DNA of 64,000 bases from assembly GCF_900105415.1 (NCBI RefSeq), contig NZ_FNSM01000001.1:992001-1056000 (forward strand), read 5' to 3'. Both the position numbers and the translations under genes were made by a program. Numbering within the stretch: the stretch's first letter is position 1; each line of letters begins with the position of its first letter. The notes under the pieces were generated by a model. The model did no database searches. It saw only the letters and a list, made by a program, of their open reading frames with translations, and was not told where the DNA came from. Positions 8,691-17,230 of the stretch are shown here, piece after piece. The stretch is from Streptomyces sp. TLI_105 (GTDB taxonomy: Bacteria > Actinomycetota > Actinomycetes > Streptomycetales > Streptomycetaceae).

Positions 8691-9293
8691 ATGTCGTACC
8701 ACCAGCCTTTCCCCGGCCCACCGCCCCTACCCCAGCACCGGAATGCCGGGCGGCACCGCCAAGAGGCGGCGTCGCAGTCCTGGGAGGATGGATCGCCGTC
8801 CTGGGATACCGATCCACAGGCAGCCTGGGACTCGTCCCCGCGAGCGTGGGACTCCTCGCCGCAGGGCTGGGGCTCCGCGCAGCAGCCCTGGGACGCGTCC
8901 TGGCAGCCGCAACCGCCCGCTGCCACCGACGATCGTGATGATCTGCACCGGCTCGGATCGGCTTACCGCAGGCTCCGTCGCGTCGCCACCTTCACCGCGC
9001 TCGGCTACTTCGTCATCTTCCTCTTCCTGTCCGGCTACGCCCCCTCGATGATGACCAGCAACATCACCGGTGGTCTCACCACCGGTCTGGTCCTGGGGCT
9101 CCTCCAGCTGCCCGTGGCGCTGGCTGCGATCGCGCTGTACGAGCGGATCGCGCGCCGCCGCGTCGACCCGCTCGCCGCGGCGATCCGCGAACGCGCCGAG
9201 CGGGCGGCCGCGGCAGCCGCGCCCCGGACGGAACGCCAGAGCCGCTCCGGACGTCCCGTGTGGCAGCAGCCCACCGGAGGTGCGCGCGCATGA
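8691..9293 (+). CDS. DUF485 inner-membrane protein, symporter partner
   Basis: Predicted 200-aa membrane protein. I chose the ATG at 8691 (MSYHQPFPGP) because AAGGAG sits 8 bases upstream; an ATG at 8625 is in frame but has no such site. Residues ~1-85 are Pro/Trp/Gln-rich and disordered. The DUF485 core then has two TM segments (FTALGYFVIFLFLSGYAP and TTGLVLGLLQLPVALAAIA). DUF485 proteins usually sit directly before sodium:solute symporters of the ActP type, and the same holds here: the last codons overlap the symporter start by ATGA. The partner role is inferred from family context. Confidence 0.85.
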   Translation: MSYHQPFPGPPPLPQHRNAGRHRQEAASQSWEDGSPSWDTDPQAAWDSSPRAWDSSPQGWGSAQQPWDASWQPQPPAATDDRDDLHRLGSAYRRLRRVATFTALGYFVIFLFLSGYAPSMMTSNITGGLTTGLVLGLLQLPVALAAIALYERIARRRVDPLAAAIRERAERAAAAAAPRTERQSRSGRPVWQQPTGGARA

Positions 9294-10909
9294 CCAGCTT
9301 CAGCTCCGAGGCCCAGACCATGTCGCTGATCGCGTTCATCGCGGTCATCACCGTCACGCTGCTGCTGTGCGTGATGACCGGCCCCGACCGTGACGACCTG
9401 GGCGATTTCTACACCGGCTACCGCTCGCTGTCCCCCGTGCAGAGCGGCCTCGCGATCGCCGGCGACTACATCTCCGCCGGCACCGTGCTCGGCACCATCG
9501 GCATCATCGCGCTCGTCGGCTACGACGGCGTCACTCTCGCCCTGAGCACCGTGCTCTCGCTGGTCCTGATGATGTTCCTGCTCGCCGAACCGCTGCGTAA
9601 CGCCGGCCGGTTCACGATCGGCGACGTCCTCACCCGGCGTCTCCCCGGCCCCGCCGTGCGGATCGTCACGGCCGCCGTGACCCTGACCGCGCTGCTGCCG
9701 CTGGTGATCTTCCAGCTCGCGGGCGCGGGCGATCTCCTCTCCGTCGTCCTCGGCTTCGACTCCGACGGCTTCAAGACCGGGGCGATCGTGTTCCTGGGCC
9801 TGCTGATGATCGCGTACGCGGCGATCGGCGGCATGAAGGGCACCGCGTTCATCCAGATCGTCAAGACCGTCGCCCTGCTCGGCGCGTCCCTCGCGATCGC
9901 CGCGCTCATCCTCCACCGCTTCGACTTCAGCCTGCCCTCCCTGCTGGACGCCGCCAAGCGCGGCAGCGGGGCGGGAGACGCCTATCTCGCCTCCGGTCTG
10001 CAGTTCGGCGGCAACGAACTCGACATGATCAGCACCCAGTTGACGGTCGTGCTCGGCGCCGCGGTGCTCCCCCACATCACCATGCGCATGTTCACCGCGC
10101 GCAGCGCGGCAGCCGTGCGGCGCTCGATGTCCTGGGCCGTGTCGACCGTCGTCGTGACCTGTCTGCTGATCGCCGTCATCGGCTTCGGCGCGGCGGCGAT
10201 CGTCGGCCACCAGGGGATCGTCGCCGGCGACCCGCAGGGCAAGACGGCGTTCCTCATGGTCAGCCAGGCCATCATGGGGACCGACCAGACGGCCGTCGAG
10301 ACCCTGCTGTTCACGGCCGTGGCGACAGCCGTCTTCCTCACCCTGCTGGCCTCGGTCGCCGGGATCACCCTCGCCTGCGCCAACACCCTGGCGCACGACC
10401 TCATCACGCACGGGCTGCGCCGAAAGGCGCGACTGAAGGGCTCCGCGGAGATGGCCATCGCCCGGATCGCCGCGGCGGGCGTCGGGCTCGTGGCGATCGC
10501 GATCGCCGCCGGTGCACGGCATCTGAACCTTCAGGCACTGCTCACCCTGTCGTTCTGCATCGGCGCGTCCGCGGTCGCACCGGCCCTCGTCTACAGTCTC
10601 TTCTGGCGCCGCTACTCCCGTACGGGACTGCTTTGCACCCTCATCGTGGGCAGCGCCTCCGCGTGCATCCTCATGACCGGCAGCAATCTGGTGTCCGGAT
10701 CGCCCCAGGCGATCTTCCCGGGCCAGGACTTCAACTGGTTCCCGTTCACCACGTCGGGCATCCTCTCGGCCCCGCTGGGCTTCCTCGCGGGCTGGCTCGG
10801 CACGGTGCTCTACGAACGTGACCCGGCCGACCAGCACATGCGGTACGAAGCGGTGGAGGAGACGATCCTGGCCGGCACACCCGCGGCGAACAGCGCCTCT
10901 GTGTCCTGA
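9290..10909 (+). CDS. Sodium:solute symporter (acetate/monocarboxylate permease-like)
   Basis: 539-aa integral membrane transporter of the SSS family with about 13 predicted TM segments. It starts at the ATG overlapping the DUF485 stop (ATGA), implying translational coupling. SSS-type features include GLAIAGDYISAGTVLG early, FTIGDVL, YAAIGGMKGTAFIQIVKTV in the middle and ASVAGITLACANTLAHDL later. The partner gene and these motifs resemble ActP-type monocarboxylate uptake systems, so short organic acids are a plausible substrate, but this is inference. A strong terminator follows. The operon lies between two copies of the 153-bp repeat. Confidence 0.9.
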   Translation: MTSFSSEAQTMSLIAFIAVITVTLLLCVMTGPDRDDLGDFYTGYRSLSPVQSGLAIAGDYISAGTVLGTIGIIALVGYDGVTLALSTVLSLVLMMFLLAEPLRNAGRFTIGDVLTRRLPGPAVRIVTAAVTLTALLPLVIFQLAGAGDLLSVVLGFDSDGFKTGAIVFLGLLMIAYAAIGGMKGTAFIQIVKTVALLGASLAIAALILHRFDFSLPSLLDAAKRGSGAGDAYLASGLQFGGNELDMISTQLTVVLGAAVLPHITMRMFTARSAAAVRRSMSWAVSTVVVTCLLIAVIGFGAAAIVGHQGIVAGDPQGKTAFLMVSQAIMGTDQTAVETLLFTAVATAVFLTLLASVAGITLACANTLAHDLITHGLRRKARLKGSAEMAIARIAAAGVGLVAIAIAAGARHLNLQALLTLSFCIGASAVAPALVYSLFWRRYSRTGLLCTLIVGSASACILMTGSNLVSGSPQAIFPGQDFNWFPFTTSGILSAPLGFLAGWLGTVLYERDPADQHMRYEAVEETILAGTPAANSASVS

Positions 10910-10923
10910 CGTGCACGCCCCCG

Positions 10924-10968
10924 CGAAAGGGCGCCCGGCCTGAAGTTCCAGGCCGGGTGCCCCTTTCG
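10924..10968. terminator. Hairpin terminator after the symporter
   Basis: A 19-20-bp stem (arms 10924-10942 and 10949-10968) closes a 6-nt loop, beginning CGAAAGGGCGCCCGGCCTG. No T-run follows, as is common in high-G+C actinomycetes. Confidence 0.85.
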
Positions 10969-10983
10969 GCTGTCCCGAGGTGC

Positions 10984-11138
10984 CTAGGTCCTCTCGTGTG
11001 GATCTTGCCGGGCTCGCGTGCCCTGGTGCCGCACCTCGCCGCGTTGCCGTCGGTCGGCATGGCTCCCTCCTCCGCCTTGCGATCCACGGCACCAGACCCC
11101 GCTCACTGATCCGGCCTGATCCAAACGAAAGACCCTAG
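10984..11138. repeat. 155-bp dispersed repeat, copy 2 (MITE-like)
   Basis: Begins and ends with CTAG (10984-10987 and 11135-11138). The ends form imperfect inverted repeats starting CTAGG. It has no coding capacity. It is in the same orientation as copy 1, so the pair encloses the MFS fragment and symporter operon. Confidence 0.85.
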
Positions 11139-11697
11139 TTGTGCTGTTGAGCGTCGACCATCGACGGCGAGACGCGCCCGGTGAAGAGCTGGACCCACGA
11201 GGGCGGTCTGCAGGTGGCCGGAGCGGCCTGACCCGCGTAGGGGACGGCCCGCATCGTCCGTCCCGTGCCCTGGCCGGGGCGGGTGCCGTTAAAGACGGCG
11301 TGGACCATGACACCGAGCCTGGAACCGGCACCTACTCCGACGATCCCCGCCTCGCTCTGCTCACCCACGCCGAGGCCCGCGAGACGGTCGAGCCGTTCCA
11401 GCTCCTGGAGCAGCTCGACCCCGACGGGCGCGGCCGGACAGCTCGTCATCGACCCCGCCCGTCGTCTACCCGCCCCGTGATCACGACCGCAGGAAACCAT
11501 CAGGCCGCCGCAAGCCTCCGGGCCGGTTGGATGATGCCGGGATCGGGGCTCAGCATCAGCTGTTCCTGGCCCGGGCCCAATCCACCTGGCGCAGCAGCCG
11601 GTCGGCGAACTGGATGATCCGGGCCGCCTCGATCGGGTCGCCGAAGTCCACGACGGCCGTCTGCGGCTGCCGGCATCAATGCACTGAACCAGCAGCC
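11139..11697. other. Decayed coding region, unassigned
   Basis: Protein-like stretches survive in several frames but no intact gene does. On the plus strand one frame gives DDPRLALLTHAEARETVEPF followed by LLEQLDPDG, and another gives a WTHEGGLQVAG stretch. On the minus strand 11556-11678 reads AVVDFGDPIEAARIIQFADR before a stop. These look like remnants of at least two genes. I do not recognise the families. Confidence 0.4.
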
Positions 11698-11744
11698 GCC
11701 TGAGAGGGGTGGCCCCTTCGGTGCAGGGGCCACCCCTCTCAGGC
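11698..11744. terminator. Perfect 20-bp stem hairpin terminator
   Basis: Arms 11698-11717 and 11725-11744 are exact reverse complements (GCCTGAGAGGGGTGGCCCCT) around a 7-nt loop. It insulates the ACT-domain gene from the debris upstream and could work in both directions. Confidence 0.85.
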
Positions 11745-11793
11745 CGCCCGCAGTATGAGATGGCCTTCCGGGCTACGGCCGGATTGTGCCAGC

Positions 11794-11859
11794 ATGCCGG
11801 GCATGCAGCAGCAGCTGATTATCAGCGGCAGCGTGCCGGCACCGAGCCCGAGGGAGTGA
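11794..11859 (+). other. Possible leader peptide (21 aa)
   Basis: A short frame MPGMQQQLIISGSVPAPSPRE ends 28 bases before a terminator-like hairpin that itself precedes the ACT-domain gene. The peptide-then-hairpin layout is that of attenuated amino-acid operons, but the Leu-Ile-Ile run is weak as a control signal. Confidence 0.3.
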
Positions 11860-11886
11860 CCCTCCCCGCGCTCACCGCCCGCACGC

Positions 11887-11916
11887 AGACCTCTCGCACC
11901 TCGCGAGGGGTCTTTT
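11887..11916 (+). promoter_or_regulatory. Attenuator/terminator hairpin before the ACT gene
   Basis: AGACCTCTCG (11887-11896) pairs with CGAGGGGTCT (11904-11913) with one G-T pair, and the next bases are TTT. It ends about 48 bases before the ACT-domain start. This has the form of an intrinsic terminator placed in a leader, hence a likely attenuator. Confidence 0.55.
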
Positions 11917-11963
11917 CCATTTTCCGGCCCCACCACGGCCCCCGTGAACAGGACCACCACCCC

Positions 11964-12257
11964 ATGGAACACACCCGACTCACCGTCACGCTCCGCCCCG
12001 GCCACGGAACACTCGCCCGGCTCGCCGCCACGCTCAACAACCACCACGTGCTGGACCTGACCTACACCACCTCACCGGCGAACACGACCACAGCCGTCGT
12101 ATGCGTGGCACAATCCGACGCCCTGCGCGCCCAGCACAAGCTGCGCAGGCTCGTCGACGTGATCGAGGTGACGCCGACTCCCGCATCGCCGGGCACCGCA
12201 GAGGCGGCAGACATCCCCCGCACCCGCCACCACGCCACCGACGCATCACGCCGGTGA
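11964..12257 (+). CDS. Small ACT-domain protein (acetolactate synthase small-subunit-like)
   Basis: 97-aa protein starting MEHTRLTVTLRPGHGTLARL. The ~70-residue ACT fold reads as beta-alpha-beta (TRLTVTLRPG, then the helix HGTLARLAATLNN, then HVLDLTYTTS) and ends with KLRRLVDVIEV, a phrase shared with IlvM/IlvN-type regulatory subunits. It is much shorter than actinomycete IlvN (~160-175 aa) and near IlvM size. No catalytic large subunit is adjacent, so its partner, if any, is elsewhere. The leader hairpin upstream suggests control by attenuation. The role in branched-chain amino-acid synthesis is inferred from the fold alone. Confidence 0.65.
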   Translation: MEHTRLTVTLRPGHGTLARLAATLNNHHVLDLTYTTSPANTTTAVVCVAQSDALRAQHKLRRLVDVIEVTPTPASPGTAEAADIPRTRHHATDASRR

Positions 12258-12434
12258 ACGGTCCGCCCGGTGTCACGGCCGAGAGGGTGCGCTTCCACGG
12301 TGTGCTCGTGTGCGATCGGCGTAAGGAGCTCTGCGGGGCTGCTGGGGCAGGGCCACCGGCTCCATGGGCACTCATCGCGGTGTGCTTGGTGCCGCCGAGC
12401 GGTGGCCGGTGGAGCCGAGCCCTGCCGGCGGGGC

Positions 12435-13024
12435 TCAGATCTGTCGGTCGTCGCTGTGGCGGCCGAGGGCGCGGCCGAAGCGTTCGGAGACGGCCGGCAT
12501 CAGGCTCTCGCCACCGGCGGGGCGGTCCAGGCCGAAGACGTATCCGGGAAAGTCCAGGTCCTTCTGCACCGCCCAGATCCCGTCGTGGTCCTCCGGCGGA
12601 AGGATGCGCACCGGGTCGCCGACGGCGACCCAGCCGATCGGCACCGTCGAGCCGGCGGGCAGCACGGTGCGCAGGTGCACGACGCCGTTGATCCGCACCT
12701 CGGAGCGGGTCCCGATCCGTGCCCCGTTGAAGACGCGGCTGCCGGTGGCCAGGAAGACCTCGTCCTCGACCCGGCAGCCGGTCAGGTAGGAGGTGGGGCC
12801 CACCAGGACCTGCCGTCCCAGGACCAGCGGGTCCCGTCGGGTGCCGCGCAGGACCGCGTTCTCCATCACGATGCCGCCCTCGCCCAGCTCCACCGGTCCG
12901 CCCTCGGCGGTGAGCACCGCACCGAACAGCACCCGGCACCCACGCGCACGTCCCCGCACAGCGTGGCGGTCGGAGCGACATAGGCGGTGGGGTGGACGGA
13001 GGGCGAACGGCCCTCATGAGTCAT
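12435..13024 (-). pseudogene. Gamma-carbonic-anhydrase-like hexapeptide protein, frameshifted
   Basis: A left-handed beta-helix protein of about 190-195 aa is readable in two frames. From the ATG at 13024 the N-terminus is MTHEGRSPSVHPTAYVAPTA, then TLCGDVRVGAG. The rest continues in another frame as CRVLFGAVLTAEGGPVELGE, VGPTSYLTGC, VEDEVFLATGSRVFNGARIG and so on to 12435. At the switch (about 12930) the sequence has one GGTGCCGGGTG unit where the protein needs a repeat, consistent with loss of 7 nt from a short tandem repeat. Related proteins act as carbonic anhydrases or acyltransferases. It is either a recent pseudogene or a sequencing error. Confidence 0.7.
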
Positions 13025-13065
13025 AAGACCGTGCCCTATGTGGTGAGACGGTCGCTGAGACCGTC

Positions 13066-13615
13066 ATGGGGCGGGGTACGTGGAGTTGGATTGTTCCGGA
13101 CGGGCTGTGGGAAATCGCGAAGCCACTGATCCCGCCGTCGAAGGTACGGCCACAGGGCGGCGGGACGCAGGACACGCCTGATGAAACGCTGTTCGCCGCG
13201 ATCATCTACGTGCTGGTGTCCGGCTGCGCCTGGCGGGCTGCCACCCTGCTTCGGGGTCTCGAAGTCGACAGCCCATCGCCGGTTCCTGATCTGGTCCCGT
13301 GCCGGAGTGTGGGGCCGGCTGCACGAGGAGATCCTGCACCGCCTCGACGACGCCAGCCTGCTCGACCTGTCCCGGGCGGCGCTCGACTCCGCCCACGTCC
13401 GGGCGGGAAAAGGGGGTGAACTCATCGGTCCGAGCCCTGTGGACCGGGGCAAGCCGGGTTCCAAGATGCACGTCCTGTCGGACGCGAACGGATTGCCCCT
13501 CCTCGTCGGCGTATCGGCCGCCGACACCCATGACAGCCAGGCCCTGAAGCCCATGGTCGCGGGTCTCCAAACGAAACACGACCCCTACCGCGGCCGCCAT
13601 TTCAAGCCTCAGCGC
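13066..13615 (+). pseudogene. IS5-family transposase, 3'-truncated
   Basis: The first frame (MGRGTWSWIVPDGLWEIAKP) carries the IS5-type N-terminal domain up to VSGCAWR. The next part continues in a second frame from about 13230 (FGVSKSTAHRRFLIWSRAGV), with the DDE first Asp region (LDSAHVRAGKGG) and the DANGLPLLVGVSAADTHDSQ region. A two-frame layout is normal for this group, but the sequence stops at GRHFKPQRLH, before the catalytic Glu region, where it joins an IS701 fragment. Non-functional. Confidence 0.8.
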
Positions 13616-14213
13616 CTGCACGACGACATGCGCGACTATGTCGCCGAACGGCTCGGGCCGGGCCCTGGTGGACCGGGAGCTCTACCTGCCCAAAGCCTGG
13701 ACATCCGACCGCGAACGCTGCCGGGCCGCGAAGATCCCTGACGAGCGGGGCTTTGCGACCAAGGGCGAACTGGCCCGGGACATCGTCCGCCGCTGCCTCA
13801 CCGCCGGCCTGCCCGCCGCATGGGTCACCGCGGACGAGGCCTACGGACAGGACTGGCACTTCCGCCGCCTGCTCGAGCAACTCGACATCGGCTACGTGGT
13901 GGCGGTGCCGAAATCCCAGCAGATCAAGTCCCTGGCCGGTATCTGGCGCATTGACCAGCTCATCGAAGAAGCAACGGCTGTCCTGCGGCAACGGAGCAAA
14001 GGGGCCACGAGTCTATGACTGGGCCACGGCCAAGCTGCCCGCCAACCTCATCTTCGATCCCGACCCGCCGGCACATCACCGCTGGGTCATGGCCCGCCGC
14101 AGCATCTCCGACCCCGGCGAGATCGCCTACTACCTCACCTACGCTCCCGTCGACGCCGAGATCGCCGAGCTGGCCCAGATCGCCGGCTCCCGCTCCTGGA
14201 CAGGGACGTGAAG
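13616..14213 (+). pseudogene. IS701-family transposase fragment (plus strand)
   Basis: Starts mid-gene with DDMRDYVAERLG, then jumps to RALVDRELYLPKAWTSDRER. The segment carrying the usual DDTGF active-site motif is deleted; that motif is visible in the opposite-strand copy. The rest reads CLTAGLPAAWVTADEAYGQD and RRSISDPGEIAYYLTYAPVD, with one frame change near 14000. It ends at about 14213, where it meets the tail of the inverted IS701 copy. Confidence 0.8.
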
Positions 14214-15242
14214 GGGTGCGTAGGCGAGGTAGTAGGCGATCTCATCGGGTTTGCTGATGCTGCGCCGGGCCGGCGCCCAGCGCATCCGCTGGGGGGACCT
14301 CGCCCTGGTAGTCGAACTCGGCGACGGCCGGCAACCGCACCGCTGCCCAGTGGTAGACGCGGGGCCCTTCGCGCCGTCGTAGCATGAGATCTCATCCCGC
14401 GCTTCGTCCGGGGCCTGCGCGAACAGAACATCGATCCGTGAACAGCCCACACTGAACTGTGACTTGGGGACCGCCAGCACATAGCCGACACCTGACTGTT
14501 CCAGTAGCCGGCGGAACCGGTTGTCCTGACCGTAGGCGGAATCTGCGGCGCCCCAGGAGATGGGCAGCGGCGAGGCGAGGGCCCGCAGCACGATGTGCCG
14601 GGCCAGTTCGCCCTTGGTGGCGAACTCCCGCTCGTCGGGGACCCTTGCGGTGCGACAGCGTTCCCGGTCCTCGGTCCAGGACTTCGGGAGGTAAAGCTCG
14701 CGGTCGACCAGGGCCCGGCCGCGGGCGGAGGCGTAGGCGGCGAAGACGCCGATCTGACAGTTCTCGGTCCGGCCGGCGGTTCCGGAGTACTGGCGCTGGA
14801 CCCCGGCCGAGGTGGTTCCCTTCTTGATAAACCCGGTGTCGTCGATGATCAGCACGCCGCCGTCCTCGCCGAGTTTGTCGGCGACGTACTCCTGCAGGTC
14901 GTCTCGGATGTCATCGGGTTCCCACTTCGCTCCGGCAAGGAGGTTCTGCAGGCCGTCGGGCGTGCGGTGGCCGGCCTGCTCGGCCAGCTGCCAGCTGTTC
15001 TTCCGGGCCACCGGGGCGAGCAACCCGCGCACGTAGTCACGCATGCGGCGGCGGAGCTCGACTCGGCCGAAGCGATGCCCGACGGCCAGGGAGAGATCGT
15101 CCAGTTCGAGGTCCCACTGCGCGGCGGCATGCTCGGTGATCACCCTCGGAGGCTGCCCCGCCGCTGTCGCCACCTGCGGCGTTGTCGCACGATCGAGGGT
15201 GGTCTCCGTGAGACCGGGCCCGCACGACCGAAGTCCCGCCAC
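14205..15242 (-). pseudogene. IS701-family transposase (minus strand), C-terminus lost
   Basis: Nearly full N-terminal two-thirds of an IS701 transposase, probably starting at the GTG at 15143 (VITEHAAAQWDLELDDL) although the frame is open to 15242. LIIDDTGFIKKGTTSAGVQR holds the first catalytic Asp, and KGELARHIVLRALASPLP and WGAADSAYGQD follow. Two compensating frameshifts garble ~14290-14350. The true frame recovers at RRSISKPDEIAYYLAYAPL, and the gene then stops at the junction with the oppositely oriented fragment. Inactive. Confidence 0.8.
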
Positions 15243-15295
15243 ACTCCCGTCACCCGACGAAAGACCAGGTCAGACACCGAAATCCTGCTGGAGTA

Positions 15296-15440
15296 CTAGC
15301 TGTCCCACGTCCAGTCCGTGACCTCGGGCATGTCCACGCCGTGCTCGCGGATCCACGCGTGGTGGCGCTGCAGGGCGTCCGCCATGTGCTGGCGTACCCC
15401 GGCTGCGCGGACGGCGAGGCCGGGGAGCTGGAATCCCTCG
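15296..15440 (-). pseudogene. C-terminal tip of a phosphoketolase
   Basis: About 40 codons ending HAWIREHGVDMPEVTDWTWD then S and a TAG stop. The family's C-terminal signature is a Tyr/Ile-x-Arg-Glu-His-Gly-x-Asp stretch followed by a DWTW end. The rest of the ~790-aa enzyme is absent. It ends at the left edge of the IS701 debris. Confidence 0.6.
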
Positions 15441-15498
15441 GCGCGGCCGCACGGCTCCGGCACGCCGCCAGGGACCACGGGCGGCGACCCGGCCGACT

Positions 15499-15660
15499 CG
15501 CGAGGCGGCCGACGCGGGCCGCGGCGACGTCTTCCTCGAACTGGCGCGGCAGTACGCCGCCAGCGGCGCGTACCCGTGGGAGCGGTGCGAGCCCTGGGGC
15601 ATGGAGTCGGACGGCCACCCGTCCGGCACCTGGTCCGGCACCGTCACGGAGGCGGACTGA
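15499..15660 (+). pseudogene. C-terminal fragment of a TPR/Sel1-like repeat protein
   Basis: Reads REAADAGRGDVFLELARQYA, then SGAYPWERCEPWGMESDGH and a stop. The AADAG-x-LARQ pattern is that of helical repeat proteins common in Streptomyces. No upstream repeats remain, because the fragment abuts the phosphoketolase fragment on the other strand. Confidence 0.45.
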
Positions 15661-15847
15661 CGGCACGCGCGGTCGCGTCCCGCCGGTGACGGAGACCGGC
15701 CGCGGTCCGCCGTGTCGCGCGTGACACAGGGTGACGATACTCGTATGTTTGATTACGTCCCGTAACTCTACCGCACGGGGTGGACCGCGCTCCGGGGTCG
15801 GCCGTACGCCGCCGCCCCGTCGGCGGCACGCCCGCCAGGAGGTGCCG

Positions 15848-17230
15848 GTGATCGACCGTATCTGGCTTCAACCACCCCTCGCCATCGCCCGGTTGGGTTC
15901 CTCGCCGATGCCGTGCGACAACTACCGCTACGGACCCAGCGACCTGACCCCGCGCGGTACGGGCAAGACCACCGTGGAGCCGGTGGAGAGCCTCGACCTC
16001 GCCGCCGACGGCAGCCTGACCACGCGGATGCCGCAGAAGGTCCGGTTCAAGGACGCGGACGGCTGGCGGCCGGTGTGCCCGTTCTTCGAGGTGCACGGCA
16101 GCTGGACCACCGCCGACGGCGAGCAGCGCACGGGGGTCCTCACCGCCGACGTGCTCGCCGGCTTCGGGCTGGGCCTCGGCGACGTGCGCTGGCAGGTCTC
16201 CGTCGCCAACCTCAAGGCCCACCACATCACCCAGCGGCAGGACGACCGCGTCGAGGCCCGGGCCGAGGTCCGTGGCGACGACCACCAGCGGCACCCGCTC
16301 GCCGGGCACTCCCCGCAGGGCACCGCCAACCCGCTCGTCCCGGCCGGCAAGTCCCTCCCGCTCGGCTCGGTCCAGGTGCCCGCGCCGAACGCCGAACTCC
16401 CCGAACTCCGGCTGCGGTTCACCCCGGGGAAAGGATTCGTGTACGGGCCGACGAACCTGGCCGAGCTCGCCGCGAACACCGGGTACCAGCTCCCGCAGGA
16501 GCGGCTCATCCTCAATCCGGCCGCGCAGTGGTGCCGGTTGAAGCTCAGAGACATCAGAGATGATGAACGGACCTCGCCCCCCGGCCTGTTCGCGGGCGCG
16601 GAGCGGCAGATCCAGGCCAGCCTGGGCATGGTCGACGACGTCTGCGACGGCACGGTCGCCGTGACCCTGCCGGGAGGTCTCACCGCCACCGCCCGCATCG
16701 TGGTCAGCCCGCCCGACTTCGCACCGGACCGCAGGCCCTTCGTCTCCCTCGCGGACGGACTCGCCGACCGGGTCAAGCGCGCCGAAGTGAGCGACCCCTC
16801 CTACATCGCCGACGAGGGACAGACCGCGCTGGAGATCCGTGATCTCTTCGAACGGGTCCTCGAAACGATGGGCAACATGAACGTGGACGTGCAGAACCAG
16901 CGCGTCCTCGACACCTACGAAGGGGTCGCGTGGACGGTTCCCGAACCGCTGACCGGCGTTCTCCTCGCGCTCACCGACCGCGGTCGTCGGCGCCACCGCC
17001 GCTTCGTCGCCCTCGAGGCTCTGGAAGACATGGTGCGTGAGCAGCCCGATCTGCTCGACCGCGTGGTACGGCCACCGGCCGAGGACCTGCCGCCCAGCTA
17101 CACCGACCGCCGCATGCCGATCGGGATGCGCGGTGCCGACGCTGGACCGCTGCACCTGACCCGACGGCAGTACGACCTGCTGACCGCCTGGGCCCAGGGC
17201 CTGCGTGACAGGACGGAGCCGGGCACGTGA
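15848..17230 (+). CDS. LodA/GoxA-like protein, N-terminal half (split oxidase subunit 1)
   Basis: 460-aa protein starting at a GTG with AGGAGGTG just upstream. Its motifs line up in order with the N-terminal domain of LodA-type cysteine-tryptophylquinone oxidases: LQPPLAIARLGSSP (residues ~6-19), a substrate-pocket-like region, WQVSVANLKAHH, ELRLRFTPGKGFVYG, MVDDVCDGTVAVTL and IVVSPPDFAPDRRPFVSLAD. LodA-family proteins are ~700-750 aa and place the quinone-forming Cys/Trp in the C-terminal half. That half is missing here but appears in the third gene of the operon. The stop overlaps the radical SAM start (GTGA). I infer that it pairs with the third gene product. The homology call is from remembered family motifs and needs a profile search. 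Confidence 0.65.
   Translation: MIDRIWLQPPLAIARLGSSPMPCDNYRYGPSDLTPRGTGKTTVEPVESLDLAADGSLTTRMPQKVRFKDADGWRPVCPFFEVHGSWTTADGEQRTGVLTADVLAGFGLGLGDVRWQVSVANLKAHHITQRQDDRVEARAEVRGDDHQRHPLAGHSPQGTANPLVPAGKSLPLGSVQVPAPNAELPELRLRFTPGKGFVYGPTNLAELAANTGYQLPQERLILNPAAQWCRLKLRDIRDDERTSPPGLFAGAERQIQASLGMVDDVCDGTVAVTLPGGLTATARIVVSPPDFAPDRRPFVSLADGLADRVKRAEVSDPSYIADEGQTALEIRDLFERVLETMGNMNVDVQNQRVLDTYEGVAWTVPEPLTGVLLALTDRGRRRHRRFVALEALEDMVREQPDLLDRVVRPPAEDLPPSYTDRRMPIGMRGADAGPLHLTRRQYDLLTAWAQGLRDRTEPGT

Noticed and set aside
9035..11092. 685-codon minus-strand open frame
   Set aside because: Antisense to the symporter, with charged low-complexity sequence and no domain.
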